Shown piece by piece: positions 52,265 through 61,345 of a DNA stretch of 64,000 nucleotides. Numbering within the stretch: the stretch's first letter is position 1; the number at the start of each line of letters is the position of its first letter. Made by a program: the position numbers and the translations under genes. This stretch comes from Halobacteriovorax sp. HLS (GTDB lineage: Bacteria > Bdellovibrionota > Bacteriovoracia > Bacteriovoracales > Bacteriovoracaceae), in assembly GCF_004006665.1 (NCBI RefSeq), contig NZ_QOCL01000009.1, positions 512,707 to 576,706 of the forward strand, in the 5' to 3' direction. The notes under the pieces were generated by a model. The model searched no databases, was not told the origin of the DNA, and saw only the letters and a program-made list of their open reading frames with translations.

Positions 52265-54208
52265 TTATAGAGCTAAAGTAGTTAGTTCTTGCATTAAGTC
52301 CTGAGTTCTTTGAATGAATAATTCTTTTTCTTCAGACTTTAAACCTTCACTTGATATTTGCGCTAAATCTTCAACATGGTGACATAATTTAGAAACAAGC
52401 ATTTCGTTTCCACCTTTGTCGTGAATCTTTAAAGCATTTTGAATGAGTGGGTTTGCAGGGTTAATAACTAATGTTTTCTTAGTCGGAAAAATAGAAGTCT
52501 CTTGTCCCATACTCTGGGCCATCTTTGCAAAACGCTTCATTTGCTCGTCTACTTTAAAGTAGGCCGGTGTCGTTGCATTAGAGAACTTTGAGATCTCAAC
52601 TTCATTTGCCATTGGGTTCTTTTCTTTTTCATCCTTCTGTGGTGAAAGAATATTTGAGAAAAGCTCTTTTATACGAATATCTTCTTCTGTCGTATTTTCA
52701 GTTTCTAATAGATTCCCAATCTCTGAGTCTACAGAAACAAATTGAATCGCTTCATCACCAATTTTGTGTGACTCTGTATGCTGGAAGAAGTGAGGATCAA
52801 TGTGGTCATCACACTCTATAGCGTGGATACCTTCTGCAAGAAGTTGTTTTCTTAATGCAACATCAGATTTGTCCTTATCAAAGTAGAGAACTTTTCCTTT
52901 TAGTTTCTCTGCATACTTTTCTGGGTGCGAAGCTGAGTATTCAGCAAGAGTAACATACTTGTTTTCAGAGTTCTTAAAGATAACTCTCTCTCTCATTAAC
53001 TCATCAAATTTAGTATCACTTACACAACCATACTTGATGAATAGTTGAATATCATTCCAGATTGTTTCATACTTTTCACGGTCTTTCTTGTTAAGAAGCT
53101 TTAGGGCCTCTGCGACTTTCTTTACAACATAGTTCGAGATCTTCTTTACGTTAGGATCACCTTGCAGTGAAGATCTAGAAACGTTTAATGGGATATCAAC
53201 AGAGTCGATACTTCCTTTTAGTAATGAGAGAAAATCAGGGATAATATTCTTAACATTGTCAGATACAAAGACTTGCTTACAGTAAAGTCTCATATTATTT
53301 TCAACTTGATGTTTCATCGGGTTGATTTTAGGGAAAAATAAAACACCCTCTAGAGTAAATGGATGGTCAACTTTTAAGTGAATCCAAAAAAGAGGATCTG
53401 AGTCAGTAGGGAATTGCTTTCTATAGAATTCCTTATAATCATCATCAGTAAGCTCTTTTGGATCTTTTTTCCAAATAGGTTTAGTTTCATTGATAATTAC
53501 AGGGGCCGCAACAACAGCAGGAGCATCCTCATCAACTGTACCATCTTCTTTTAGCGGTTTTTGAGGTGGTTTTAACTCATCTAGAACACCAATCGGGTAT
53601 GGCATATAATCACAGTGATTTCTAAGAGTTTGAGTTAGTTTCCATTCATTTAAAAACTCAACACTTTCTTCATCGTCATTAACATGTAAGTAAATTGTTG
53701 TTCCTACACTTGATTTGTCAGACTCTTCAAAAGAGTACTCTGTATCACCTTCACAGGTCCATTTTACGGCCTTAGCTCCTTCATTCATTGAAAGAGACTC
53801 TACAACAACCTTGCTCGCAACCATAAATGCAGAGTAGAAACCTAGTCCGAATTTACCGATTATATCTTGACCATCTTCAGCGCCTTGATCTTTCATCTTA
53901 TTTACAAATTCTTCTGCACCAGAGAAAGCTAGCTGAGCAATGTATTTCTCAACTTCTTCTTCAGTCATACCAATTCCATTATCTGAAATTGAAATTACTT
54001 TTTCGTCCTTATTAACTGTGATGTTGATCGAGCCAGAAGGAAGCTCAACATTCATATTTCTTGAAAGCGTGTGTCTTTTTGTTATTGCATCAGTCGCGTT
54101 AGCTACTAATTCTCTAATAAAGATATCATGCTCTGAGTAAAGCCATTTTTTAATGATTGGAAAGATATCAGCTGTATTTACTGAAATATTCCCCTTTCTT
54201 TGTGTCAT
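52265..54208 (-). CDS. htpG: Hsp90-family chaperone HtpG
   Basis: A 647-residue Hsp90. The N-terminal ATPase domain shows 'HDIFIRELVANATDAITKRHTLS', 'ISDNGIGMTEEEVEKYIAQLAFSGAEEF' and 'IIGKFGLGFYSAFMVASKVVV'. The middle domain shows 'VEGVLFFP'-type ('LEGVLFFPKINP'), 'CKQVFVSDNVKNIIPDFLSLLKGSIDSVDIPLNVSRSSLQ' with the conserved Arg. An insertion of about 50 residues near 210-260, rich in Pro, Ala and Asp ('KPPQKPLKEDGTVDEDAPAV'), lies between the two. A C-terminal dimerisation domain is present, without the eukaryotic MEEVD. It helps to refold client proteins in the cytosol. Good Shine-Dalgarno before the ATG (AGGAG). Confidence 0.96.
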   Translation of the reverse strand: MTQRKGNISVNTADIFPIIKKWLYSEHDIFIRELVANATDAITKRHTLSRNMNVELPSGSINITVNKDEKVISISDNGIGMTEEEVEKYIAQLAFSGAEEFVNKMKDQGAEDGQDIIGKFGLGFYSAFMVASKVVVESLSMNEGAKAVKWTCEGDTEYSFEESDKSSVGTTIYLHVNDDEESVEFLNEWKLTQTLRNHCDYMPYPIGVLDELKPPQKPLKEDGTVDEDAPAVVAAPVIINETKPIWKKDPKELTDDDYKEFYRKQFPTDSDPLFWIHLKVDHPFTLEGVLFFPKINPMKHQVENNMRLYCKQVFVSDNVKNIIPDFLSLLKGSIDSVDIPLNVSRSSLQGDPNVKKISNYVVKKVAEALKLLNKKDREKYETIWNDIQLFIKYGCVSDTKFDELMRERVIFKNSENKYVTLAEYSASHPEKYAEKLKGKVLYFDKDKSDVALRKQLLAEGIHAIECDDHIDPHFFQHTESHKIGDEAIQFVSVDSEIGNLLETENTTEEDIRIKELFSNILSPQKDEKEKNPMANEVEISKFSNATTPAYFKVDEQMKRFAKMAQSMGQETSIFPTKKTLVINPANPLIQNALKIHDKGGNEMLVSKLCHHVEDLAQISSEGLKSEEKELFIQRTQDLMQELTTLAL

Positions 54209-54369
54209 GTTAATCTCCTATGTGAGTTTCATTAATTTATTGATTTAACCAATATGGTTGTAAATTCTCTAGCGTCAAGGGTTGGCGCTTTACAAAGAGA
54301 GTAATTTTAGGCGAAATTGTGATTATAAATATAAATGAATAGATAAATACTGTAACTGGTTGAAAATAT

Positions 54370-54912
54370 ATGACAATTGACTTAGATATGGAGTTTCCTA
54401 ATACTCCTCAGGATGTAATCGTAATTACGACTGGTGGCACAATTGAAAAGTCATATGATGAGTACGATGGGTCATTAGAGAATAAAGAGTCAATTATCAA
54501 GCATTTGATATTGGAAAAGTTACGCATGCCATATACGCGTCTTCATGTTCATGCGCTCCTTGCCAAAGATTCTTTAAATATGACTGACTACGATAGAACC
54601 TTAATTGCGAAAACGATTGAGATTCAACTATCAAAAGGTTGGCCAATAATAGTTCTACACGGAACTGATACTATGGCCAAGACAGCTGAAACTTGCCAAA
54701 AATATTTGAAGAACTTAGATCGTCCGGTTGTTTTTACAGGAGCAATGAAGCCGATGGGCTTTGATGATAGTGATGCTCGTCAAAATGTTACAGAGGCACT
54801 ACTTGCTTCTAAAATTTTAAAGCCGGGAGTATATATATCTTTTCATAATAGAATCTTTCCAGTTCCTGGTGTTAGAAAGAATAAATCTAAGCGTACATTT
54901 GAGGCAATTTAA
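54370..54912 (+). CDS. Asparaginase-like protein, N-terminal domain only
   Basis: A 180-residue protein matching only the first domain of L-asparaginases (full enzymes are ~330). Both catalytic clusters are present: 'IVITTGGTIEKSYD' near residues 17-30, with the nucleophile Thr in TGGTI, and 'IIVLHGTDTMAKTAE' near 92-106, with the TDT triad. Also present are 'VVFTGAMKPMGFDDSDARQNVTEALLASK' near 119-147, including the catalytic Lys. The C-terminal domain that completes the site across the dimer is missing, and a normal stop follows. Stand-alone versions are known in other proteobacteria. Hydrolase activity is uncertain. The stop overlaps the start of the next gene by one base. Confidence 0.9.
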   Translation: MTIDLDMEFPNTPQDVIVITTGGTIEKSYDEYDGSLENKESIIKHLILEKLRMPYTRLHVHALLAKDSLNMTDYDRTLIAKTIEIQLSKGWPIIVLHGTDTMAKTAETCQKYLKNLDRPVVFTGAMKPMGFDDSDARQNVTEALLASKILKPGVYISFHNRIFPVPGVRKNKSKRTFEAI

Positions 54913-55550
54913 TGTTTAAGAATTCTCTGCAGTTCGGTTCTAGAAATCTTGTTAAATTTGTCTTAGACAATTATATATACTTCATACTATTTTTGGCCTT
55001 TTCGATCACAGTTGATTTTTTGAGAACTTCTTTTTCACAAGGAAATGTTACATTCGAACAAATCCTTGCCGTTGTAGAGTTACTATTTACTTACTTTATA
55101 ACGGCCGCTCTTATTAGAAAGGGTCTACAGATTATTTCTCAAGATGAAACAAGTATCTATTCTAACTTTTGGGGACGCTTCTTTATTTATTTGCGTGTAA
55201 ATATTGTCTACACCTTATTCTTTTTAGGGGGAGTTTTTCTTCTGGTTCTTCCGGGGCTTTTCGCATTAGTTTTTCTTTTCTATGCACCGCTATTAGTTTT
55301 AGACCCTTCTTATAAGGATGATAGTTATTTCAAAAAGAGTATTGAATTAGCTAAGAAGAATAAAGGTCTTACTGCTTTTATTGCAGTTTTTTCACTAATT
55401 GTAATGGGCCTTGATTTTGCTTTATTGCCACAAATTAAAGACTCTCAATTTCCACTTCTGTGGATTAGTTTAAAAAGCATCATTATGACAGCTATAGATT
55501 TCTTTATGGTTTTATTTAATGTTCAAGTCTATTGGCAATTAAAAAAGTAA
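54912..55550 (+). CDS. Integral membrane protein of unknown function, 212 residues
   Basis: Five or so hydrophobic segments lie near residues 18-40 ('YIYFILFLAFSITVDFL'), 55-75 ('ILAVVELLFTYFITAAL'), 95-135 ('RVNIVYTLFFLGGVFLLVLPGLFALVFLFYAP'), 155-170 and 180-205. The 'LPGLF..VFLFYAPLLVLDPSYKDDSYFKKSIELAKKNK' pattern is like that of small membrane proteins with a repeated PGL-type helix hairpin (DUF975/YciC-like), but I do not assign a family. It is translationally coupled to the asparaginase-like gene. Convergent with the Omp85-like gene with no gap. Confidence 0.75.
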   Translation: MFKNSLQFGSRNLVKFVLDNYIYFILFLAFSITVDFLRTSFSQGNVTFEQILAVVELLFTYFITAALIRKGLQIISQDETSIYSNFWGRFFIYLRVNIVYTLFFLGGVFLLVLPGLFALVFLFYAPLLVLDPSYKDDSYFKKSIELAKKNKGLTAFIAVFSLIVMGLDFALLPQIKDSQFPLLWISLKSIIMTAIDFFMVLFNVQVYWQLKK

Positions 55551-56702
55551 TTAGAAGGCCTCTGCAATATTCATGTAGAAGCCACTTTCTCCATCAGCAA
55601 TTCCATAGTCAAAGCGTACGTTCACGCCCTCTTTAACTTGAAGTCTGTAGCCAGTACCGATACTTTTTAAAACTCTTGAGTCTGACAGATCAGAGTAGGA
55701 TTTTCCCATCATCGCACCACCAACCCATACAGCAATACCATGAGGTTTTCGTATTTCTTTTCTCCACTCAATTTGCGTAAGAACCATTGTACTATCTCTA
55801 TAGCGGCCTTCGTAGTATCCTCTAAGGCCGTTAGAACCACCCACAAGAGCGTATTGATCCCAAGGAATATCGCCATTATTAGTTTCTGACTTTATTTGAA
55901 AGGCCAAGATATTATACTTCTCTTTATCGAGAGAGAAGTACTCACTCCATTCAAAAGCGGCCTTAGAAAAGTCTGCCTTACTTCCAATGGCATCATCATA
56001 TTGTGTAAATGATAGATCAATAAAGCGACCAGTCGTAGCATTCAGAACAAAGTCTCTACTGTCGTGAAATGCTCTTAGACCAATTCCAACAATAGTTGAA
56101 CTATTTGGGAAGTCAGTAGTTTGCAAAGTGTTTGGCGTCACCAAATTCGCTGATGGCTGAACATCATTTCCGTTAGTATAATTTAAATGAATTAGAGGTC
56201 CAAAAAAAGAATTCTTAGCAAATTTCTTTAATAAAGTTGGTTCAATTTCAAATTGGTCTTTATTATAGTCAAAAGCATTTCCATCATTTCTATTAGTATC
56301 GTCTCCGATTCCATAATAGGACTCCACCGAATGATGGGCCTTACCATCAATATAGAGTCTAAGACTATCTTCATTTAAAAATGTCTTGTTTTGGATGCCA
56401 ATGCCAAATGTTCCGTTTAAAGTTAGGAATCCATTTATGACAAGAGAGGACAGTTGTGTTTGTTTATCACTTTTGTCCGGACGATAGAGTCCCACTGCCG
56501 ATACTCCAAGTCCTAGGGAGGTTTCAGGGCTGTAGAAAGGTCCCGGTATGACGCTGAAGTCAATTAGTTTATCTTCATCAAATTTTTCACCATCAAGACC
56601 TAGCTTTTCAAGAACGATATCGAGAAAACTATCATCATCGTTAGCAATGGCCTAATTATTTACAGAAAAAAGAAGAAAGGTAAGAAGGAAAATATATTTC
56701 AA
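55551..56702 (-). pseudogene. Omp85/BamA-type barrel gene with in-frame amber codon in the signal peptide
   Basis: From 56495 downwards the frame encodes 314 residues of an outer-membrane barrel. The D15/Omp85 'GLRGYYEGRYRDS' loop is near residue 228 of that part, and beta strands end in 'GFYMNIAEAF'. Upstream in the same frame the coding pattern continues, with no stop back to codon 18 ('AIANDDDSFLDIVLEKLGLDG', 'SVIPGPFYSPETSLGLGVSA'). A TAG sits at 56652-56654. Above that is a signal peptide, 'MKYIFLLTFLLFSVNN', from a TTG at 56700-56702 with an AGGG Shine-Dalgarno 8 bases away. Without the TAG the protein would be 383 residues, cut near AIA. It is either a recent nonsense mutation, a read-through codon or a base-call error. 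Confidence 0.75.
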
Positions 56703-56777
56703 AATTAAACCCTAGTGTGGCGTTTCGCTGATGAGTACTCTATAATTATGACTATTAAATTATCATGGAAAGTTTTT

Positions 56778-57980
56778 ATGAGAAAGAGTTTATTTTGTTT
56801 TCTATTATGCATTTTGACGGGTTGTTCCAGTCTACAGTGGACTTCTGACATCACACCAGATGACGATTCGATCTTTAATATGCTCAATGAAACTACAAGT
56901 GAAGGGCAGTCTTGGAATTTTGAAGTTAGAAAGAATGCAGAGTTTGAATTACCAGATACATTAAGGCCATGCTGTGCTTTTGGAACTGATCACAAGGTTC
57001 AATTAGGGGCACTTCCAATTCCTCTGATTACTCTTGCAAATACTGTGTCTATCGAAGATATAGGTTCTCATAGTTATAACGCATCTGCTTTTACAAAAAG
57101 CTCTTTTAAGCAAAAACATCGCAGTGATAAAGAGAATAATGGACTTATCTACACTAAGCGAGGTGGTTTTCTAGATATGGCCCATGTTCGTGATACAGCA
57201 GATCTAACCATTGCTCTATTTTATTTCTTCTATGAAAACTTGGGGCAAGAAAAAACTGTCAACCTAAGAAAAGAGCTTGGCGAGGCAAGAATAAAGCTGA
57301 AGAAGTTTGACCGATCAAAGTTTTCGAAAAAGGAAATTTGGTTTCTAGCTTCAAATTTGGCGGCGAGAAAGGCCTATCAAATGGCAGTAGCACATGAGAT
57401 TTCACAGTGGCATGGATATCGAAGTATTGAATTATTTGATGAGACTGTTTCTGCTTATTCTCCTGAAGATTTATACTCTAATTTATTGGGAGCAAAAATT
57501 GCTTCTAATATTATAAATAATAAACTTGCATTTTCTAGTGAGAGTTTCAATAAGCATATGACTGTGTGGTTAGCTAAAACTCTTCAATCTCTGGAACCTG
57601 TAAGTAAAGATGAAACAAATAGATTATTGAAAGAAGTTGATGGGACTTGGTGGGACTCTTCTAAGAGACTACCAAGTAAAGAGCTTGTTATTAAAAGAAA
57701 TTATAACTTAAGTTCTAATCAGGCCCCTCTACTTGTTCCATCAGTAGGGGATGAGAAAAAAGCTGTCACAATACGTTTGTCAAACTTCCTCTATGGAATG
57801 AATTTAGATGAAATTGCGAACTACTCTTTTGATGTCGACCTTCGCTATCAATCATCTTTTTCTCATATTCCTAAATCAATTTGGAAAAATGGAATTACGA
57901 GTGATGAATTTTCAGTAATTGTAAAATATGATGAAATTGAAGATATCAAATTCTTTAAGAAAATAAAAAAGGGCCACTAG
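56778..57980 (+). CDS. DUF4056-like lipoprotein, 400 residues
   Basis: The frame opens at 56715, but the start at 56778 is preferred. It has a GGAAAG Shine-Dalgarno and opens directly on a lipoprotein signal 'MRKSLFCFLLCILTGC', Cys16. The mature part has 'RPCCAFGTDHKVQLGALPIPLITLANT' near residues 62-88 and 'NGLIYTKRGGFLDMAHVRDTADLT' near 124-147. These fit the DUF4056 signature (CCAFG and RGGF.D..HVRD.AD). 'AVAHEISQWHGY' near 203-214 is a second histidine-containing motif. The conserved His and Asp residues suggest a hydrolase active site, but no activity is established. It is divergent from the amber-interrupted barrel gene and ends in a shared terminator. Confidence 0.82.
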   Translation: MRKSLFCFLLCILTGCSSLQWTSDITPDDDSIFNMLNETTSEGQSWNFEVRKNAEFELPDTLRPCCAFGTDHKVQLGALPIPLITLANTVSIEDIGSHSYNASAFTKSSFKQKHRSDKENNGLIYTKRGGFLDMAHVRDTADLTIALFYFFYENLGQEKTVNLRKELGEARIKLKKFDRSKFSKKEIWFLASNLAARKAYQMAVAHEISQWHGYRSIELFDETVSAYSPEDLYSNLLGAKIASNIINNKLAFSSESFNKHMTVWLAKTLQSLEPVSKDETNRLLKEVDGTWWDSSKRLPSKELVIKRNYNLSSNQAPLLVPSVGDEKKAVTIRLSNFLYGMNLDEIANYSFDVDLRYQSSFSHIPKSIWKNGITSDEFSVIVKYDEIEDIKFFKKIKKGH

Positions 57981-57986
57981 GCCCTT
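57969..57986. terminator. Terminator for the ketosynthase cluster and DUF4056 gene
   Basis: Stem AAGGGCC / GGCCCTT with a four-base loop. It contains the stop codon of the plus-strand lipoprotein gene. On the minus strand it is followed by T6 and a U-rich tail, so it is best for the minus-strand cluster. Confidence 0.75.
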
Positions 57987-57990
57987 GCCG

Positions 57991-58974
57991 TTACCATCTT
58001 ATCAAAGTTGCAGCAGCATAGTCTCCAGCGTGGGAGAAGCCTGCTAAGCAGATCAAGTCACCCTCTTTAAATTTGCCCTCTTTGTTTGCCTCAGCAAGTG
58101 TAATAGGGATACCCGCTCCAAATAGATTGGAGTACTTTGAAAAAGTATTTAAATGTCTCTCTTGCGGTAGAAGAACAGCTTCTCTCCAGTTTCTTAAGAA
58201 TAGATAATTAGGCTGATTTGTTATCAGGTAATCCAGTTCAGTTACTTTTAGATTGGCCTCTTTTAATGCCTGATAAATCATCTTAGGAACTAATCTATTT
58301 CCTCTGCCAATGATTTGAGTGACTTTTTCTTCGGGAAACTCAAGATTGCCCACTTCTGAGCGAGCTTCCCAGTGATCTTTACCAGCGTAGTTGGCCTTCA
58401 TATCTTCAGAGTTTTCTGGAAATACTTCTTGCACAGTGGCCAAGACTTTTCTGCTTTCAGTTTCTTCAAATAGGGCCACGGCAAAACCATCTCCTGGTAT
58501 CGCTGACTGAGGAAGGTTCTTATTCTCTTCTTTTGCAAAAATTCTTCCCCCGGCCGTTTGACCAGAACATAGGAGAACTCTCTTTACTCCATGACTTAAC
58601 ATGAAAGACTTTGCAACTTCCATCATATAAATAAATGAGACACAGCCAGTATTATGCAGATCAAATATCCACTTTGCCTTGCCACCAATTTTCTTATTTA
58701 GAATTGCGCCACTGCCTGTAAATATATGATCAGGAACAGAGACATTAGTTAAGATCATATCGACGTCTTGGGCCTGGAGTCCATTTCTTTCGAGTAACTT
58801 CTTTGCAGCACTCGCAAAGTAATCTACAGATTGCTCTTTATCACCGATATGACGTCTTTCTACACAGCCTTTGAACATTCTATTTTGATTCTCTTTAAAA
58901 GCATCACCAAAGAATGAATTATCGACAATTTTCGCTGGAAGAATTTCTTCAATATCTACAAGTCCCATGCTCAT
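57991..58974 (-). CDS. Ketoacyl synthase III-like enzyme (FabH family), His replaced by Asn
   Basis: A 327-residue thiolase-fold protein of the FabH/KAS III family. The nucleophile is Cys111 in 'FDLHNTGCVSFIYMME'. The conserved Asn283 is in 'YSNLFGAGIPITLAEA'. Where FabH has the catalytic His in an HQAN motif, this protein has 'ITNQPNYLF' with Asn253. The nearby 'GDGFAVALFEET' and the C-terminal 'LAGFSHAGDYAAATLIRW' are typical. KAS III enzymes condense acyl thioesters, while related members do acyl transfer or head-to-head condensation. Loss of the His argues against decarboxylative condensation and favours acyl transfer or another chemistry. Last gene of a three-gene cluster, four bases after the SRPBCC gene. 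Confidence 0.88.
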   Translation of the reverse strand: MSMGLVDIEEILPAKIVDNSFFGDAFKENQNRMFKGCVERRHIGDKEQSVDYFASAAKKLLERNGLQAQDVDMILTNVSVPDHIFTGSGAILNKKIGGKAKWIFDLHNTGCVSFIYMMEVAKSFMLSHGVKRVLLCSGQTAGGRIFAKEENKNLPQSAIPGDGFAVALFEETESRKVLATVQEVFPENSEDMKANYAGKDHWEARSEVGNLEFPEEKVTQIIGRGNRLVPKMIYQALKEANLKVTELDYLITNQPNYLFLRNWREAVLLPQERHLNTFSKYSNLFGAGIPITLAEANKEGKFKEGDLICLAGFSHAGDYAAATLIRW

Positions 58975-58978
58975 TTTC

Positions 58979-59599
58979 TTATCCTATACTTGGAGTCATT
59001 GGTAAATTATTGGCATGCTTATACTCTAGAATTCGTTTTAAATTCTCTAGCTCTACAACATGTCCGGCATAGAACATATCCCAAAAGTTTCCTACCCATG
59101 GTCTTCCTTCTGGGGCCTTCTGTGGGTATGGATTATTTGCATAGTAAGGATGTTTACAGTTTTGCCAAAAAACTATTGAGCCCGGTTTATTAAGAACTCT
59201 TTGCGCAGGAACGATTCTATTTAAGTAGATCATCCAAAGATCCTCTCCCTGGTCCCAGGCACAGTGGTAGTCTACGAGTAGGGCCTCTTTATTAGATTCG
59301 ACTTTGAAGTAAATATCTGTATTCTCTCCAATTTTATCTTTACCAACATAGAGTCCACTATCATTTACTTTTTGAAATTCTCTCATACTATATGTCCACT
59401 CTGCGAGACTGTAAGGATGCGACATATATTCAAAAACCTTTTCAGGAGGACAGTCGATATAGCTTTGAATAGGGCAGTAGTCTCCATAGACTTCATCATG
59501 TGGGTAGACCGCGTGAGTTAGATCGGCAACAATGCCACCCATCTCATCTTTACCAGTCGTTTCAATTCTCTTTAGACCTTCAATATTATCTAAGCTCAT
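58979..59599 (-). CDS. SRPBCC/START-like domain protein
   Basis: A 206-residue cytoplasmic protein. Residues of about 45-130 show the helix-grip start of a polyketide cyclase/dehydrase or START-like fold: 'QSYIDCPPEKVFEYMSHPYSLAEWTYSMREFQKV' is the typical I-CP-E-VF-Y-P--W signature. The C-terminal ~70 residues are Trp/Pro/Tyr-rich ('RPWVGNFWDMFYAGHVVELENLKRILEY'). The fold encloses a hydrophobic cavity that holds or cyclises lipid-like substrates. Its place between a ThDP enzyme and a ketosynthase-like enzyme suggests that it binds the product or intermediate. It overlaps the ThDP gene by 14 bases. Confidence 0.82.
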   Translation of the reverse strand: MSLDNIEGLKRIETTGKDEMGGIVADLTHAVYPHDEVYGDYCPIQSYIDCPPEKVFEYMSHPYSLAEWTYSMREFQKVNDSGLYVGKDKIGENTDIYFKVESNKEALLVDYHCAWDQGEDLWMIYLNRIVPAQRVLNKPGSIVFWQNCKHPYYANNPYPQKAPEGRPWVGNFWDMFYAGHVVELENLKRILEYKHANNLPMTPSIG

Positions 59600-61199
59600 C
59601 TTTAGGCTCCAGTTTTGATTTTGTAAAAGTCCTAAATGGAGGAACTTCGGTATCTTGAATATTAATATTTATAACAATGATTTTATCTTCATTTTCATTT
59701 AATTTTTTAAGCGACGCTAAGAGTTCATCTTGATTGTGGACTTCATAGGCCAGTATTGACGGAAACATTGCCTTCATCCCAGCGGCATAATTTGATTGTT
59801 CAAAATTATTTAGTTGTGTCTGCCCTCCGAGAAAAATATTTTCTCTCACTCTACACATTCCATGAGAATTATTATTAAAAATGAAGATGGCCAATGGAAG
59901 CTCTTTTTGAACGGCGGTGTGAATCTCTAGTCCATTAATAAGAAAAGAGCCATCTCCTGTGAAAATATAGCTTCTTTTCTTTGTCGCTGTAGAACACCCA
60001 ATTGCTGAGCCAAAGCTATTTCCCATTCCACCTTGTCCAAGAGAGAGATGAAAAGATCCGAGTCCTCTAGGGGAGAGATGATTTACACATTGAGCTCCAG
60101 TATTTCCTGCATCAATAAATAAATCAGCGTCATTTTCAATGAATGCATCAATTGTATGTAGTATACCTTTCCAATTATATATCTCTTTGCTGAGATCAAT
60201 TTCTTCATATTCAAGAGTCGTTAGTTTTCTAGAATAATTATCATCAACATAAGTAGCGCTATCAAAATTATAGTGCTTATAGGTTTTGCAAAAAATAAAG
60301 TGCTCTACGGAACCAATTGAAAGAATATTCTTATCGATTAATTTATTTTCTATTTCAAACCTTGAGATAACATCCCAATTTGTTCCAAGTAGTAAAATTG
60401 TTTTGGCCTTAGGCAATTCTTCTAGAAGAGAATCATTTCCCATGACTCCGATGACTCCAATAAAGTTTGATGCTTTGTTATCATAGAGCCCTTTAGTTAA
60501 AGGAGTCGTTGCAACTTTACAGTTTAGCTCTTTAATTAAAGATAGAATTTTAGACTTATCTTTTAAATGAAGAAGTTCTTCCCCTAGGATGATTAGGTCA
60601 ATTTGATATTCAAAATCAATCTTTTCAATTGGAGAATTTAGAACTTTAAAGTTCTTCACTTTTTTTGAACATTTCGCATTCACTATATTCTTAGGAATGA
60701 GTAGGACACTAGGTGCTCTTTTGATAATTGCTTCATCAATAGATTCTTCAATCATTGAAACAAAGTCTTCACTTCTTTCTATTCTAGCGGCAGAAATTGT
60801 TGCGGGTTTAAACATCTCAAGGACATCAATTGAATTTCCTCTTCCTGAGTTATCTTGAAAGGCGCCAACTCCTTCCATTTTCTGATCAATCTGACCGCCT
60901 ATAACTAGCAGTGGAATTTGTGATGTGAAGGCCTCTGCTACTGCAGGTAAGGTATTTAAAATGGCCGCACCAGATGTTGTAATAACGGCAGCAAGTTTAT
61001 TCGTTTTGAGATAAACAGACATTGCCATAAAAATGGCGTTGTATTCATTCTTAACAATTGTTAGTTCAATCTGTGAGCACTTTTCTAATTCACTTAGAAG
61101 TTCTTCATTATTTGCTCCACTCATGGCAAAGACTTTCGTTACATCTCTGGAGAGTAGAATTTCAGGTAGTATTTCACTATTTTTCATAGACTTAGACAT
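59586..61199 (-). CDS. Thiamine-diphosphate-dependent enzyme (acetolactate synthase/decarboxylase family)
   Basis: A 537-residue ThDP enzyme with the three-domain plan of the POX/ALS family. The Pyr domain has catalytic Glu52 in 'IVKNEYNAIFMAMSVYL' and 'VITTSGAAILNTLPAVAEAFTSQIPLLVIGGQ' near 72-103. The PP domain has the GDG...NN motif: 'FTGDGSFLINGLEIHTAV' at 413-430 to 'FNNNSHGM' at 441-448, and 'SLGQGGMGNSFGSAIGCS'. The middle FAD-type domain lacks an obvious nucleotide-binding pattern. Such enzymes decarboxylate a 2-oxo acid and may couple it to an aldehyde or acceptor. First gene of the cluster; substrate unknown. Confidence 0.9.
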   Translation of the reverse strand: MSKSMKNSEILPEILLSRDVTKVFAMSGANNEELLSELEKCSQIELTIVKNEYNAIFMAMSVYLKTNKLAAVITTSGAAILNTLPAVAEAFTSQIPLLVIGGQIDQKMEGVGAFQDNSGRGNSIDVLEMFKPATISAARIERSEDFVSMIEESIDEAIIKRAPSVLLIPKNIVNAKCSKKVKNFKVLNSPIEKIDFEYQIDLIILGEELLHLKDKSKILSLIKELNCKVATTPLTKGLYDNKASNFIGVIGVMGNDSLLEELPKAKTILLLGTNWDVISRFEIENKLIDKNILSIGSVEHFIFCKTYKHYNFDSATYVDDNYSRKLTTLEYEEIDLSKEIYNWKGILHTIDAFIENDADLFIDAGNTGAQCVNHLSPRGLGSFHLSLGQGGMGNSFGSAIGCSTATKKRSYIFTGDGSFLINGLEIHTAVQKELPLAIFIFNNNSHGMCRVRENIFLGGQTQLNNFEQSNYAAGMKAMFPSILAYEVHNQDELLASLKKLNENEDKIIVININIQDTEVPPFRTFTKSKLEPKDELR

Positions 61200-61345
61200 A
61201 CCATAAAAATGTATCTCAAACGTTATACAGAGCTTAACTTGAAAAAATTACAATTATATTATGATCCTGTTAAGAGTTCTTAAGCACTTTACACTTAACT
61301 AGAACTTAGATAATAAAGGCTAAATCAATTACTTCTGGAGACACT

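Noticed and set aside
56715..56777. Earlier start of the DUF4056-like lipoprotein
   Set aside because: It covers a TATAAT-like promoter region and moves the lipobox too far in; the ATG at 56778 has a Shine-Dalgarno and a normal signal.
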